DNA of 64,000 nucleotides from Roseicyclus marinus (GTDB lineage Bacteria; Pseudomonadota; Alphaproteobacteria; Rhodobacterales; Rhodobacteraceae), in contig NZ_JASJOF010000001.1 in NCBI RefSeq assembly GCF_030163795.1, positions 124,001-188,000 of the forward strand, in the 5' to 3' direction. Below the pieces are notes generated by a model. It ran no database searches. It worked only from the letters and a program-made list of their open reading frames with translations, and was not told the DNA's origin. The stretch's first letter is position 1; each line of letters begins with the position of its first letter. Below are positions 19,248 through 35,994 of this stretch, one piece after another. Made by a program: the position numbers and the translations under genes.

Positions 19248-20000
19248 TCAACCCTTCCGGGCGTAAACATCGCCGGAATTCGCCTCGTGCGGCAGATCGC
19301 GAAGGATCTTTGCCATGGACGCGGCGTCCACCCAATCTTGCAGCGTCAGGGCGTGATCTTCGCCCAGCGACAGGTTGAAGCGATAGTCGCCAAGGCGCGC
19401 CACAGTCTCCAGCGCGTGAAGCGCCGGATCGCGCTGGATCGTCGTGATCTCGAAGGAGAGCGCGGGCAGGGCCTGGGTCAGGCCGCGCAGCACCTCGGGT
19501 TCGTGGCCTTCGACGTCGATCTTGACGAAATCGGGCAGGCCGTGGGCGGCGATCAGCGCGTCGAGCGTGGTGACCGCCACCTCCTGCGTCGTGTCCCAGG
19601 TCTGGCCCTCCCAGCCGGGCGCACCTTCGGCGGCGGCGATGAAATCGCGCGACAGGGTCGAGACTGTCGGATTGGCGGTGTTGAGGAACATTTGGGCGGT
19701 TCCGGGTTCCGCGCCGACCGCGCCCGAGACCAGCGTCACGCCGGGATCGGCGCGGAACAGGAGCCTGAGCACGCGCATGGCTGCGGGTTGCGGCTCGATG
19801 GCCACGACCCTTGCGCCGAGGCGCCGGAAACTGGCGACGCGGTCGCCCACATGCGCGCCGATGTCGAAGACCAGCCCGTCTTGCCCCACGAAACGGCCGT
19901 TGAGCGCATCCATCCGGCGGGTGCGGTCTGCGTCGCGATGGTAGACGCGCAGCGAGCGGGCGATGCCCTTGGCGGCGTTCGGGCGGGGCGTGTCGGGCAT
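19248..20000 (-). CDS. FkbM-family methyltransferase
   Basis: The 250-residue SAM-dependent methyltransferase has VFDIGAHVGDRV as motif I, VVAIEPQP as the acidic ribose contact, TLDALIAAHGLPDFVKIDVEGHE as the FkbM signature and a C-terminal LSFEITT block. Family members O-methylate sugars, polysaccharide or polyketide hydroxyls. ATG 20000 has AAGGA about 7 bases upstream; the frame stays open to 20450 but that part overlaps the secE promoter region. No biosynthetic partner genes are adjacent. Confidence 0.85.
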   Translation of the reverse strand: MPDTPRPNAAKGIARSLRVYHRDADRTRRMDALNGRFVGQDGLVFDIGAHVGDRVASFRRLGARVVAIEPQPAAMRVLRLLFRADPGVTLVSGAVGAEPGTAQMFLNTANPTVSTLSRDFIAAAEGAPGWEGQTWDTTQEVAVTTLDALIAAHGLPDFVKIDVEGHEPEVLRGLTQALPALSFEITTIQRDPALHALETVARLGDYRFNLSLGEDHALTLQDWVDAASMAKILRDLPHEANSGDVYARKG

Positions 20001-20090
20001 TGTCAGGGTCCTTGGCTGGGCGGCGGTGCGCCCGGTGGTAGATATCCGGCCTTCGCGCCGCGTCCATGGGCGATGATATCGGTGGCCGCC

Positions 20091-20119
20091 TTGCGCCGGG
20101 GGCGGGCCTTGCGTATATG
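20091..20119 (+). promoter_or_regulatory. candidate sigma-70 promoter of secE-nusG
   Basis: TTGCGC (20091-20096), a 17-base spacer and TATATG (20114-20119) lie 26 bases before the secE ATG. Spacing and position suit a promoter for the secE operon. Confidence 0.55.
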
Positions 20120-20145
20120 GCGCGGAATTGACCCGGAGACGACCC

Positions 20146-20337
20146 ATGGCCAACCCGTTCCAGTTCCTGCAGCAGACCCGCAGCGAGATCGCCAAGGTGG
20201 TCTGGCCTTCGCGCCGAGAAGTGTTGGTGACGACGGCTATGGTGTTCCTGATGGCCGTCGTTTTCGCGATCTTCTTTTTCTTCGTCGATTTCCTGATCCG
20301 CCAGGGTCTGGAACTTATTCTGACGGTTTTCGGCTGA
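20146..20337 (+). CDS. secE: preprotein translocase subunit SecE
   Basis: The 63-residue single-span form of SecE clamps SecY in the protein-conducting channel. It has the conserved amphipathic helix (EIAKVVWPSRREVLVTT) and one transmembrane helix (about 30-52). ATG 20146 is preceded by GGAG at 8 bases; a TTG at 20128 is less likely. It heads the operon before nusG, the usual bacterial order, although 185 bases separate the two. Confidence 0.95.
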   Translation: MANPFQFLQQTRSEIAKVVWPSRREVLVTTAMVFLMAVVFAIFFFFVDFLIRQGLELILTVFG

Positions 20338-20522
20338 TCGCGTCCGGGCTTGCCATTCGCGCGGGCTGCGCGTAAGCACTTCCCATCTTCCCCGACATCG
20401 ACAGTGACGCGCCAGTGCTCTCTCCAGTCGTGTCCGAACGGAAGATGCACCCGGCGGGGTCCGGGGAAGTATCAGTTACACCCGGCGCGGCCAGCGTCGC
20501 GAGAACCAAGGGGAAATCGGCC

Positions 20523-21056
20523 ATGGCGAAGCGGTGGTATTCCGTCAGCGTCCTTTCGAATTTCGAGAAGCGGATCGCCGAGCAGATCCGGACCGCAGTG
20601 GCCGAAAAGGGCCTGCAGGACGAGATCGAAGAGGTTCTGGTTCCCGAAGAGGAAGTGATCGAGATTCGCCGCGGCAAGAAGGTGACCGTGCCGCGCCGTT
20701 TCATGCCGGGTTACGTTCTGGTGCGGATGGAGATGACCGACCGCGCCTATCACGCGATCAACTCCATCGCGCGGGTGACCGGCTTTCTCGGGCCGCAGGG
20801 CCGCCCGATGCCGATGCGTGACGACGAGGTGAACGCGATCCTGAACCGCGTCGAGGAAGGCGAGGCCGCGCCGCGGTCGACGATCACCTTCGAGATCGGC
20901 GAGAAGGTCAAGGTCAACGAAGGCCCGTTCGAGGATTTCGACGGCATGGTCGAAGAGGTCGACGAGGACAATCAGCGCCTCAAGGTTTCGGTCTCGATCT
21001 TTGGCCGTGCGACGCCCGTGGAACTCGAGTTCACTCAGGTGTCCAAACAGATGTGA
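20523..21056 (+). CDS. nusG: transcription antitermination factor NusG
   Basis: The 177-residue protein binds the RNA polymerase clamp and links transcription with translation or Rho. It has the NGN domain (KRWYSVSVLSNFE, then RFMPGYVLVRMEM) and the C-terminal KOW domain (EKVKVNEGPFEDFDG). ATG 20523 is chosen for AAGGGGAAA upstream; the frame is open to 20415. The gene lies between secE and rplK as usual. Confidence 0.96.
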   Translation: MAKRWYSVSVLSNFEKRIAEQIRTAVAEKGLQDEIEEVLVPEEEVIEIRRGKKVTVPRRFMPGYVLVRMEMTDRAYHAINSIARVTGFLGPQGRPMPMRDDEVNAILNRVEEGEAAPRSTITFEIGEKVKVNEGPFEDFDGMVEEVDEDNQRLKVSVSIFGRATPVELEFTQVSKQM

Positions 21057-21084
21057 CGCCCGGGCGGCGCACTGCCGCCGGGGC

Positions 21085-21113
21085 TTGCGTGGCGGGCCGG
21101 AACGGTCTATGCG
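21085..21113 (+). promoter_or_regulatory. possible promoter upstream of rplK
   Basis: TTGCGT (21085-21090) and TATGCG (21108-21113) are spaced by 17 bases in the 183-base nusG-rplK gap. The match is weak, but the gap is long enough for an independent promoter and L1/L11 leader. Confidence 0.35.
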
Positions 21114-21239
21114 CCCAGCCTGTCGCGCTTGCGCGGCATTCCCATGTGGGAGGCGAGGTCTTCGCGAAGACCGGACCGCACCACATCGACAAAGGCCAAG
21201 GGGCGCGCCCCGCGGCTGTTGAGAAAAGGAGAGGCCAAG

Positions 21240-21692
21240 ATGGCCAAGAAACTTGCTGGCAAGATGAAGCTGCAAATCAAGGCGGGGCAAGCCACCCCGT
21301 CTCCGCCGGTTGGCCCCGCATTGGGTCAGCGCGGCATCAACATCATGGAATTCTGCAAGGCGTTCAACGCCAAGACCGCAGACATGGAGCCCGGTGCACC
21401 GTGCCCGACCGTGATCACCTATTACCAGGACAAGTCCTTCACGATGGACATCAAGACGCCGCCGGCGTCCTATTTCCTCAAGAAGGCCGCCGGTCTGAAA
21501 CCGCAGGGCAAGCGCAATCGCCCGCGCGGCGGCGACAAGCCCGGTCGCGTCAACATCGCGTCGATCACGCCCGCCCAGCTGCGCGAGATCGCGGAGGCCA
21601 AGATGGTCGATCTGAGCGCGAATGACGTCGAATCGGCAATGAAGATCATCCTCGGCTCCGCGAAGTCGATGGGTATCGAGGTGAAAGGGTAA
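21240..21692 (+). CDS. rplK: 50S ribosomal protein L11
   Basis: The 150-residue L11 is complete, with the N-terminal [28 protein letters not shown] block (thiostrepton and release-factor region) and the C-terminal rRNA-binding [25 protein letters not shown] stands upstream of ATG 21240. It is followed after 3 bases by rplA. Confidence 0.97.
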   Translation: MAKKLAGKMKLQIKAGQATPSPPVGPALGQRGINIMEFCKAFNAKTADMEPGAPCPTVITYYQDKSFTMDIKTPPASYFLKKAAGLKPQGKRNRPRGGDKPGRVNIASITPAQLREIAEAKMVDLSANDVESAMKIILGSAKSMGIEVKG

Positions 21693-21695
21693 GCC

Positions 21696-22394
21696 ATGGG
21701 GAAGATCGCAAAGCGCCTGCAGGCCGCCCGCACCGCATTTGACGGCAAGGTCGACATCACGATCGAGGAAGCCGTTTCCCTGATCAAGGCCAATGCCTCG
21801 GCCAAGTTCGACGAAACCGTCGAGATCGCCATGAACCTGGGCGTTGACCCCCGCCACGCCGACCAGATGGTCCGTGGCACGGTCAACCTGCCCAACGGCA
21901 CCGGCAAGACGGTTCGCGTTGCCGTGTTCGCACGCGGCGCCAAGGCCGATGAAGCCAAGGCCGCCGGAGCGGATATCGTCGGCGCCGAGGACCTGATGGA
22001 ATCCATTCAGGGTGGCACGATCGATTTCGACCGTTGCATCGCTACGCCCGACATGATGCCCATCGTCGGCCGTCTGGGTAAGATCCTCGGGCCGCGCAAC
22101 CTGATGCCGAACCCCAAGATCGGGACCGTCACCATGGACGTCAAGGAAGCCGTCGAGGCGGCCAAGGGCGGTCAGGTGCAGTTCAAGGTCGAGAAGGCCG
22201 GCGTGATCCACGCAGGTGTCGGCAAGGTCAGCTTCGGCGAAGAGCAGCTGATTGAGAACATCCGCGCTTTCGTGGATGCCGTCAGCCGTGCCAAGCCCGC
22301 CGGGGCCAAGGGATCGTATCTCAAGCGGATCTCGCTCAGCTCCACCATGGGTCCGGGCGTTTCGGTCAGCCTCGAGAGCGCGACCGCAAGCTGA
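21696..22394 (+). CDS. rplA: 50S ribosomal protein L1
   Basis: The 232-residue L1 forms the L1 stalk and in many bacteria represses its own operon. The [18 protein letters not shown] and [15 protein letters not shown] signatures are present. Unlike the standard L11 operon, a strong terminator follows directly and rplJ is 1.8 kb away. Confidence 0.97.
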   Translation: MGKIAKRLQAARTAFDGKVDITIEEAVSLIKANASAKFDETVEIAMNLGVDPRHADQMVRGTVNLPNGTGKTVRVAVFARGAKADEAKAAGADIVGAEDLMESIQGGTIDFDRCIATPDMMPIVGRLGKILGPRNLMPNPKIGTVTMDVKEAVEAAKGGQVQFKVEKAGVIHAGVGKVSFGEEQLIENIRAFVDAVSRAKPAGAKGSYLKRISLSSTMGPGVSVSLESATAS

Positions 22395-22419
22395 ACGTCA
22401 CAGGTTCTGCCGAAGACAT

Positions 22420-22458
22420 GAAAAGGGCACGCCATGCGCGTGCCCTTTTCCTTTTTGG
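22420..22458 (+). terminator. intrinsic terminator after rplA
   Basis: A perfect 13-bp stem (22420-22432 with 22438-22450), loop CATGC, then CTTTTTGG lie 25 bases after the rplA stop. It should largely uncouple rplKA from the genes downstream. Confidence 0.92.
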
Positions 22459-22637
22459 TCAAGGAGCGGCACAAGCGCGTAAATTCCCGGCATTGCTGTA
22501 TCCGCTTGGAGATGATCGTGCCCGAATTGCCACAAATCTCCCCACGAATTTCACCCTTTCTGCACTTTCGGTCACGACAACCGTCTATGGAGAAATGTAG
22601 GATCGCCCCAAGTTCGCTTAACCAGTAGGATTTCTCG

Positions 22638-23435
22638 ATGTACCGTTATGTTCCGAGCTTCGCGTTGGCAGCAATCCTCGGGTGTGCCGGCCTTTCCGCA
22701 CAAGCACAGGATGGCGCCTCGATCACCGGCTCCGCCGCGCCGCTCCAGACGCAACCCAGCCCTTCCGCCTCGCTTGCCTTCCCCTCCGTCTTCGGCGCCA
22801 CCTCGGCGGTCGCCGCCCCGAATGGTACGGCCTTCGCGGCGCTGAGCTATGTCACGCCGCGCGGCGGTGTGCAGGGATCGGATGACGATGGCGATCTGAG
22901 TGTCGGCTATGCACTCGGCAACCCGGTGACCGGCGTGAGCGCGCAGGTCGCCGTCAACATTCTTGGCCTCGACCCGTTCGGGGACAGCGGCGCCCTGTCC
23001 TTCAGCCTGTCGCGGATGCTGCGGGCTGGTGGCACATCGGCCACCTTCGCCTCGATCGGAGCGGGCAACATCCTGGGCTGGGGCGATGCGCGTCGCAGCG
23101 ATACGACCTATGTCGCGGCGGTGTCGCATATCCAGGCCTTCCCGCTCGCCAATGGCGTGGAATTGCCGGTCCAGTTCACCTTCGGTTACGGCACCGATTC
23201 GACCCTGTCAGACGACGGGCGCGGCCGCGCCGGACCCGGCGCCTTCTTTGGGATCGGCATGGGCCTGACGCAGAATCTTGCGGGCAGCATCTCCTTCACC
23301 GAGACGCAGGTGAACATGGGCTTGAGCCTGTCGATCCCGCAACTGCCGGGGGCGGGCCTGTCGCTGGGCGTCTATGATGTGACCGACAACACCAACCGTC
23401 AGCAGGTCGCGCTGGGCCTGTCGCTGGCATTCTGA
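22638..23435 (+). CDS. exported, probable outer-membrane beta-barrel protein
   Basis: The 265-residue protein has a signal peptide (MYRYVPSFALAAILGCAGLSAQAQ). The mature part is rich in Gly/Ser/Ala with alternating hydrophobic residues. It ends in Phe (VALGLSLAF) after repeated strand-like blocks (LSVGYALG, QVALGLSLAF), suggesting a small barrel. The cysteine at about 16 lies inside the signal peptide and is not a clear lipobox. No family is recognised. AGGA precedes the ATG. It forms a probable two-gene unit with the next gene, between rplA and rplJ. Confidence 0.65.
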   Translation: MYRYVPSFALAAILGCAGLSAQAQDGASITGSAAPLQTQPSPSASLAFPSVFGATSAVAAPNGTAFAALSYVTPRGGVQGSDDDGDLSVGYALGNPVTGVSAQVAVNILGLDPFGDSGALSFSLSRMLRAGGTSATFASIGAGNILGWGDARRSDTTYVAAVSHIQAFPLANGVELPVQFTFGYGTDSTLSDDGRGRAGPGAFFGIGMGLTQNLAGSISFTETQVNMGLSLSIPQLPGAGLSLGVYDVTDNTNRQQVALGLSLAF

Positions 23436-23465
23436 TCGTTGCGCGTTATTCCGGAGAGTAGAGAG

Positions 23466-23816
23466 ATGAGTTTTCGCAAGATCTTGACCGGGCTGACCTT
23501 TGCCGGTGCCCTTTTCGCTGCCGCAGGCGCTCAGGCCGGTGGGTCGAGCACGCCCAACACGGCGGATGTGTTCACGCCCGGCACGTCAACTGTTGTCGCA
23601 GCGGCTTTCGCCGAGGCGCGGACGGTCCTGTCCGGCGGCGGTTCGCTGACGACGACGCCCACGGCCGGTGGTGGCACGACGGCGACCCTTCCCAGCGGCA
23701 CCACGATCACGGTGTCGGGCACTGGCGGCACGATCACCGTCACGCCCGCGGGCGGCGGGGCACCCATCACCTTGTCCTCGTCGTTTGTCGCGTCTTTCCT
23801 CGCTGGCTTTCTCTGA
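23466..23816 (+). CDS. small exported Gly/Thr-rich protein
   Basis: The 116-residue protein has a clean signal peptide (MSFRKILTGLTFAGALFAAAGAQAG). The mature part is low-complexity: TTTPTAGGGTTATLPSG and TITVSGTGGTITVTPAGG, then a hydrophobic C-terminus ending in GFL. Repeated Thr-x-Thr-Val strands separated by glycines could form a beta-solenoid-like or surface-associated chain. No family is recognised. GGAG stands 10 bases before ATG 23466. It starts 30 bases after the barrel-like gene and is probably co-transcribed. Confidence 0.6.
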   Translation: MSFRKILTGLTFAGALFAAAGAQAGGSSTPNTADVFTPGTSTVVAAAFAEARTVLSGGGSLTTTPTAGGGTTATLPSGTTITVSGTGGTITVTPAGGGAPITLSSSFVASFLAGFL

Positions 23817-23931
23817 GCCTGCGCGGCACGACGTTTCGGGGTTTGCGTGATGATCCGGCACCGGTCGCCCTCGTGGCCGGTGCTGGTTTCATTTCGACCG
23901 GGGCCTGACGGGGCGGCGGGTCTTTCGGGGC

Positions 23932-23960
23932 TTGGCACCCTGCGGGAATGGGGCTAGGAA
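23932..23960 (+). promoter_or_regulatory. possible promoter of rplJL-rpoBC
   Basis: TTGGCA (23932-23937) and TAGGAA (23955-23960) are spaced by 17 bases, about 250 bases before rplJ. Because a terminator follows rplA, rplJ needs a promoter in this region; this is the best pair seen. Confidence 0.4.
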
Positions 23961-23989
23961 GGGCGCTGGCTGCAAGGGGCGATTCGTCG

Positions 23990-24206
23990 CCCCTTGTTGT
24001 CTTTCGTCCGAGACGGTGGGTTGGGTGTTGCACCCGCTAAATCCTGCCTGAGACGGGATCAGGTCAGACAACCGAGGGCTCGGACCGTTCGAGCGCCTGG
24101 CGGTCTCTGGTTCCGTTGCGCAAGCGGACCAAAACCGCCGGAGCGATCCGGTAGAACTGAGCCGGGGCCATCCGATCGCATCGGGGCCCCAAACTGGAGT
24201 AAACCT
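23990..24206 (+). ncRNA. candidate L10 autoregulatory leader
   Basis: The 390-base gap before rplJ has no gene. Its second half can fold extensively. CCTGCCTGAGACGGGATCAGG (24036-24056) resembles the kinked L10-binding arm, and a GC-rich hairpin (GGGGCC...CCGAT / ATCGG...GGCCCC, about 24164-24190) ends just before the GGAG ribosome site of rplJ. In other bacteria the L10(L12)4 complex binds such a leader and blocks translation. The assignment is structural inference. Confidence 0.45.
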
Positions 24207-24719
24207 GTGGATAGAGCCCAGAAAGAGAAAGTGGTCGAAGAACTCGGCCAGATCTTCGAAAGCTCTGGCGTCGTGGTGGTGGCACACTACCAGGGCCTCA
24301 CGGTTGCCGAGATGCAGGACCTGCGTGCACGCGTTCGCGATGCAGGCGGGGCCGTGCGTGTCGCCAAGAACAGGCTCGCCAAGATCGCCCTTGAAGGCAC
24401 CGATGTCGCTGGCATCGCGGACCTTCTGACGGGCATGACCGTTCTCGCCTATTCCGAAGACCCGGTCGCAGCCGCCAAGGCCGCGGACGAGTACGCCAAG
24501 GCCAATGACAAATATGTCATCCTCGGCGGTGCGATGGGTGGGACGGTTCTGAATGCCGACGGTGTGAAGGCCGTCGCGAAGATGCCGTCGCGCGAGGAGC
24601 TTATCGCTTCGATCGTCGGCTGCATCGGCGCGCCCGCTTCGAACATCGCCGGTGCCATTGGCGCCCCTGCTTCCAATATCGCCTCCATCCTTTCGACCAT
24701 CGAAGAGAAGGCGGCGTAA
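24207..24719 (+). CDS. rplJ: 50S ribosomal protein L10
   Basis: The 170-residue L10 is the base of the ribosomal stalk. The N-terminal domain ([31 protein letters not shown], then [11 protein letters not shown]) is followed by the helix that binds L7/L12 dimers. The C-terminus has a near-exact 10-residue duplication ([20 protein letters not shown]). The start is GTG 24207, with GGAG 8 bases upstream; upstream in-frame sequence belongs to the leader. Confidence 0.96.
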   Translation: MDRAQKEKVVEELGQIFESSGVVVVAHYQGLTVAEMQDLRARVRDAGGAVRVAKNRLAKIALEGTDVAGIADLLTGMTVLAYSEDPVAAAKAADEYAKANDKYVILGGAMGGTVLNADGVKAVAKMPSREELIASIVGCIGAPASNIAGAIGAPASNIASILSTIEEKAA

Positions 24720-24783
24720 GCACCCGATCGAGACCCGCCGCTTGCGGCGTTGGAACCCCATACCTACATACGGAACCTGAAAA

Positions 24784-25158
24784 ATGGCTGATCTGAAGAA
24801 ACTCGCAGAAGAGATCGTCAACCTGACCCTGCTGCAGGCTCAGGAACTGAAGACCATCCTCAAGGACGAATACGGCATCGAGCCCGCTGCTGGTGGCGCC
24901 GTCATGATGGCTGCACCGGCTGGTGAAGCTGCCGCCGCCGAAGAGGAAAAGACCGAATTCGACGTCGTCCTCAAGAACGCAGGCGCACAGAAGATCAACG
25001 TGATCAAGGAAGTGCGCGCGATCACCGGTCTGGGCCTGAAAGAAGCCAAGGACCTCGTGGAAGCTGGCGGCAAGGTCAAGGAAGGCGTGTCCAAGGCGGA
25101 AGCCGAGGACATCAAGGCCAAGCTGGTTGCAGCTGGCGCCGAGGTCGACCTGGCCTGA
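24784..25158 (+). CDS. rplL: 50S ribosomal protein L7/L12
   Basis: The 124-residue stalk protein recruits translation factors. It has an N-terminal dimer helix, an Ala/Gly hinge (about 33-52) and the C-terminal factor-binding domain ([21 protein letters not shown], then [12 protein letters not shown]). It is 64 bases downstream of rplJ. Confidence 0.97.
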   Translation: MADLKKLAEEIVNLTLLQAQELKTILKDEYGIEPAAGGAVMMAAPAGEAAAAEEEKTEFDVVLKNAGAQKINVIKEVRAITGLGLKEAKDLVEAGGKVKEGVSKAEAEDIKAKLVAAGAEVDLA

Positions 25159-25243
25159 GGCCAAAACATATCCCCCCGGTCCATGTGGCCGGGCGGGACC
25201 CAAAATCGGCTGGGCCCGGAGCAAATCCGGGTCCAGCCATCCG

Positions 25244-25282
25244 CGTCTTGGCAAGGGCCCCATCGGGGCGTTTTCCAAGACG
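25244..25282 (+). promoter_or_regulatory. nested stem-loop between rplL and rpoB (possible attenuator/processing site)
   Basis: An outer perfect 8-bp stem (25244-25251 with 25275-25282) encloses a GCCCC-ATC-GGGGC hairpin (25257-25269) followed by GTTTT. In Escherichia coli the same gap holds a partial terminator and an RNase III site that set the rpoB to rplL ratio. An equivalent role is inferred here. Confidence 0.5.
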
Positions 25283-25417
25283 GTGGCAACGGGATCGGGA
25301 TTTGCCGGTGGGACGGCAGACAGATTGATCCGTCACGTCTTGTTTCATGGTGCTGCTCACCCGAGGCCCCGGCGGTGAGAGCGGCGCAGCGAAACACATC
25401 GAAAGGTGCGCGAGAGC

Positions 25418-29554
<4,137 letters not shown>

Positions 29555-29556
29555 GC

Positions 29557-29622
29557 CGGATGCCGGGCTGAGGCCCGGCCTACGGCAAACGGGCGGGCCG
29601 GGTATCACGCCCCGGCACGCCC
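29557..29622. repeat. GC-rich palindrome pair in the rpoB-rpoC joint
   Basis: The first arm, TGCCGGGCTGAGGCCCGGCC then TAC (29561-29583), is a hairpin in itself. A second related GC-rich palindrome (GGGCCGGGTATCACGCCCCGGC, about 29594-29616) follows in the rest of the 98-base gap. The same arrangement occurs between fusA and tuf at 42041-42095. Confidence 0.65.
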
Positions 29623-29652
29623 CATCCTTCCCGCGATATTCGAGGTATCAAG

Positions 29653-33882
<4,230 letters not shown>

Positions 33883-33909
33883 TCCGCTTGGCTCAGGCCT
33901 GACAGACAT

Positions 33910-33945
33910 GAACGCCCCGCCCTCGGCGGGGCGTTCGCTTTTGGC
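33910..33945 (+). terminator. intrinsic terminator after rpoC
   Basis: A perfect 12-bp stem (33910-33921 with 33925-33936), loop CTC and the tail GCTTTTGG lie 28 bases past the rpoC stop. Confidence 0.9.
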
Positions 33946-34025
33946 GGTCGCGCCCTGATCCTACCCCATTCCGTTCCCCCAGCCTTTGGCCTAAGGTTCT
34001 GGCGAACGGGCAGAAACACGGCGCC

Positions 34026-34874
34026 ATGGCCACGCGGGACGACAACCAGATCATCGGCCTGTGCCGGTTTTCCTACTTGGGCGAGGGCGGTTTCGCCACG
34101 CAGCAGCAGGATTCCGAAAAGGCCGCCGAGATCCTGTATGCGATCCCCCGGATGCTGCGCCGCTTCGCCTATTTCGAGAATATCTGCCTGCCGTCTCTGG
34201 CGGCCCAGACCGACCCCGATTTCAAGCTTGTGGCCCTGATCGGGGACACGATGCCCTTTCGCTGGCGCAAACGGCTGAAGGGGCTGATGGAGCAATACCC
34301 GTTTCTCGAGGTCTGTACGCTGGAGGCAGCCGGCCCGCTCAATTCGACCCGCCGGGCCTTTCGCCGCGGCTGGAACGAGCGGTCGACTTACATCACCGGC
34401 TTTCGCATCGATGACGATGACGCGGTGGCGGTGGATTACATCGAAAAGACCCGCGCCATCGCCGACCAACTTCTGACGCTGGGCTGGGCCGATCAGGACA
34501 CGCCCGCCGCGATCTGTTTTCACCGGGGCATCTACTGGGACATGGAACGCGCCGAAGAGGATCAATTCTGGGATTTCTCGGAGAAAGAGCCCCTTGGGCT
34601 TGCTTCGGCCATGATCACCACGCCCGAGGGCATGTCGAACATCTACCGCTGGAACCACCGGCGGCTGGCCAGTCAGGTCCGGTGCTGGATCGATCCAAAC
34701 GACTATATGTTTGTACGCACGCTGCATGGTCACAATGACAGCGACCGGTCCATCCCGCCCGATGCGCGTAGCCTGCCCGCATGGCAGGCGCGCAAACTGT
34801 TCCGCGACCGTTTCGGCCTGTCGCCGCGAAAACTCCTGCCCCTGATCCAGCAATTGACGGAAGACGAAACGTGA
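34026..34874 (+). CDS. putative rhamnosyltransferase-like glycosyltransferase
   Basis: The 282-residue protein resembles the PF11316 'putative rhamnosyl transferase' group. It opens with IIGLCRFSYLGEGGF, has the block LPSLAAQTDPDFKLVALIGDTMP, and an acidic DxD-like metal/nucleotide site FRIDDDDAVAVDYIE (about 127-141). No signal peptide is seen, so it acts in the cytoplasm. Its stop overlaps the start of the EamA gene (GTGA), implying translational coupling. Confidence 0.7.
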   Translation: MATRDDNQIIGLCRFSYLGEGGFATQQQDSEKAAEILYAIPRMLRRFAYFENICLPSLAAQTDPDFKLVALIGDTMPFRWRKRLKGLMEQYPFLEVCTLEAAGPLNSTRRAFRRGWNERSTYITGFRIDDDDAVAVDYIEKTRAIADQLLTLGWADQDTPAAICFHRGIYWDMERAEEDQFWDFSEKEPLGLASAMITTPEGMSNIYRWNHRRLASQVRCWIDPNDYMFVRTLHGHNDSDRSIPPDARSLPAWQARKLFRDRFGLSPRKLLPLIQQLTEDET

Positions 34875-35773
34875 GCGCCCCCCTCAGCCCCAATCTCAAG
34901 GGGGCGCTTTACATGACGCTCTCGATGGCCGCCTTCACGCTGAACGACGCCTGCGTGAAGCTTGTGGCCGAAACCGTGCCGCTGTTCCAGATCGTGGCGC
35001 TGCGGGGCCTGTCGACCACGATCCTGTTGGCGGTGACGGTCCATCTGACCGTCGGGCTGCGGTTTTCCATGCCGCGCCGGGATAGACCGCTGGTGGCCTG
35101 GCGAACCGTGGCCGAGGTGGGCGCGATGGTGGCGTTTCTGTTGGCGCTGACGAACATGGCCATCGCCAATGCGACCGCCATCCTTTCGGCGCTGCCCCTG
35201 ATGGTGACGCTGGCCGCCGCCGTCCTGTTCCGCGACCCGGTCGGCTGGCGGCGGTGGGCGGCCATCGGGGTGGGGTTTGTCGGCGTGTTGATGATCGTCC
35301 AGCCGGGTACCGACGGGTTCAATGAATGGTCGCTTCTGGCGCTGTTGTCGGTCGTGATCATCACGGCGCGGGATCTGCTGACGCGGGCCTTCAGCCCGGC
35401 GGTTCCGTCGATGTCGGTGGCGGTGATCACGGCAGGCGCTGTCGGCGCCTTTGGCGCGATCGTGTCGCTTTTCACGCCCTGGGCCGCGATGGGGCTGTAC
35501 GAGATCGCGCTGACGCTGGCGGCCTCGGTCTTCATCATCGGCGGCTATGTCTTCGGGATCATGGTGATGCGAATCGGCGAGGTCGGCTTCGTCTCGCCCT
35601 TCCGCTACACCTCGCTGATCTTCGCGCTGATCCTTGGCTTCGTTGTTTTCGACGAATTTCCCAACACCTTGGCATTGTTCGGCGTTTCGACGGTAATGGC
35701 GGCCGGAATCTACACATTGTTTCGCGAACGCGTCCGAAAGCAGGCCATTTCACCCCGTCCGGGCCGCATCTAG
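34871..35773 (+). CDS. EamA/DMT-family transporter
   Basis: The 300-residue protein has about ten hydrophobic helices in two EamA repeats (first about 10-140, second about 155-290). DMT-like motifs include ALRGLSTTILL and the conserved glycine/proline pattern LSALPLMVTLAAAVLFRDPVGWRRWAAIGVGFVGVLMIVQPG. The substrate is unknown (metabolite export is typical). The GTG start overlaps the upstream stop and has GGAAG 8 bases before it. Confidence 0.85.
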   Translation: MSAPLSPNLKGALYMTLSMAAFTLNDACVKLVAETVPLFQIVALRGLSTTILLAVTVHLTVGLRFSMPRRDRPLVAWRTVAEVGAMVAFLLALTNMAIANATAILSALPLMVTLAAAVLFRDPVGWRRWAAIGVGFVGVLMIVQPGTDGFNEWSLLALLSVVIITARDLLTRAFSPAVPSMSVAVITAGAVGAFGAIVSLFTPWAAMGLYEIALTLAASVFIIGGYVFGIMVMRIGEVGFVSPFRYTSLIFALILGFVVFDEFPNTLALFGVSTVMAAGIYTLFRERVRKQAISPRPGRI

Positions 35774-35994
35774 CCCTGAGGCTGCGGGGCAGAGACCGCC
35801 ACCGCGACCGGAGGAAGCCGCCGATAAAACGCGCGCAATCCTGCGATCGATGTGCTATCATTTTGAATATCAGCACCGCGCTTTCAGCGCGACGTAACCA
35901 CCAAGTTGCGTTCTCGGGCCCAGAGTAGCGTTCGGCCTCATCTTCAATCGCAAACGGCAAACCATCCCCGCGTTTCCGGGGGGAGGGCTGAACC
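35774..35994. other. spacer before the RTX glycosidase gene
   Basis: This 221-base gap holds no gene. An AT-rich patch (GTGCTATCATTTTGAATATC, 35850-35869) could include a -10 element, and GGGGGGAGGG lies 9 bases before the next ATG. No terminator was recognised. Confidence 0.4.

Noticed and set aside
20338-20522. Small gene between secE and nusG
   Set aside because: The frame open upstream of nusG lacks a ribosome site and its translation does not extend the NusG family start; the gap is probably leader sequence.
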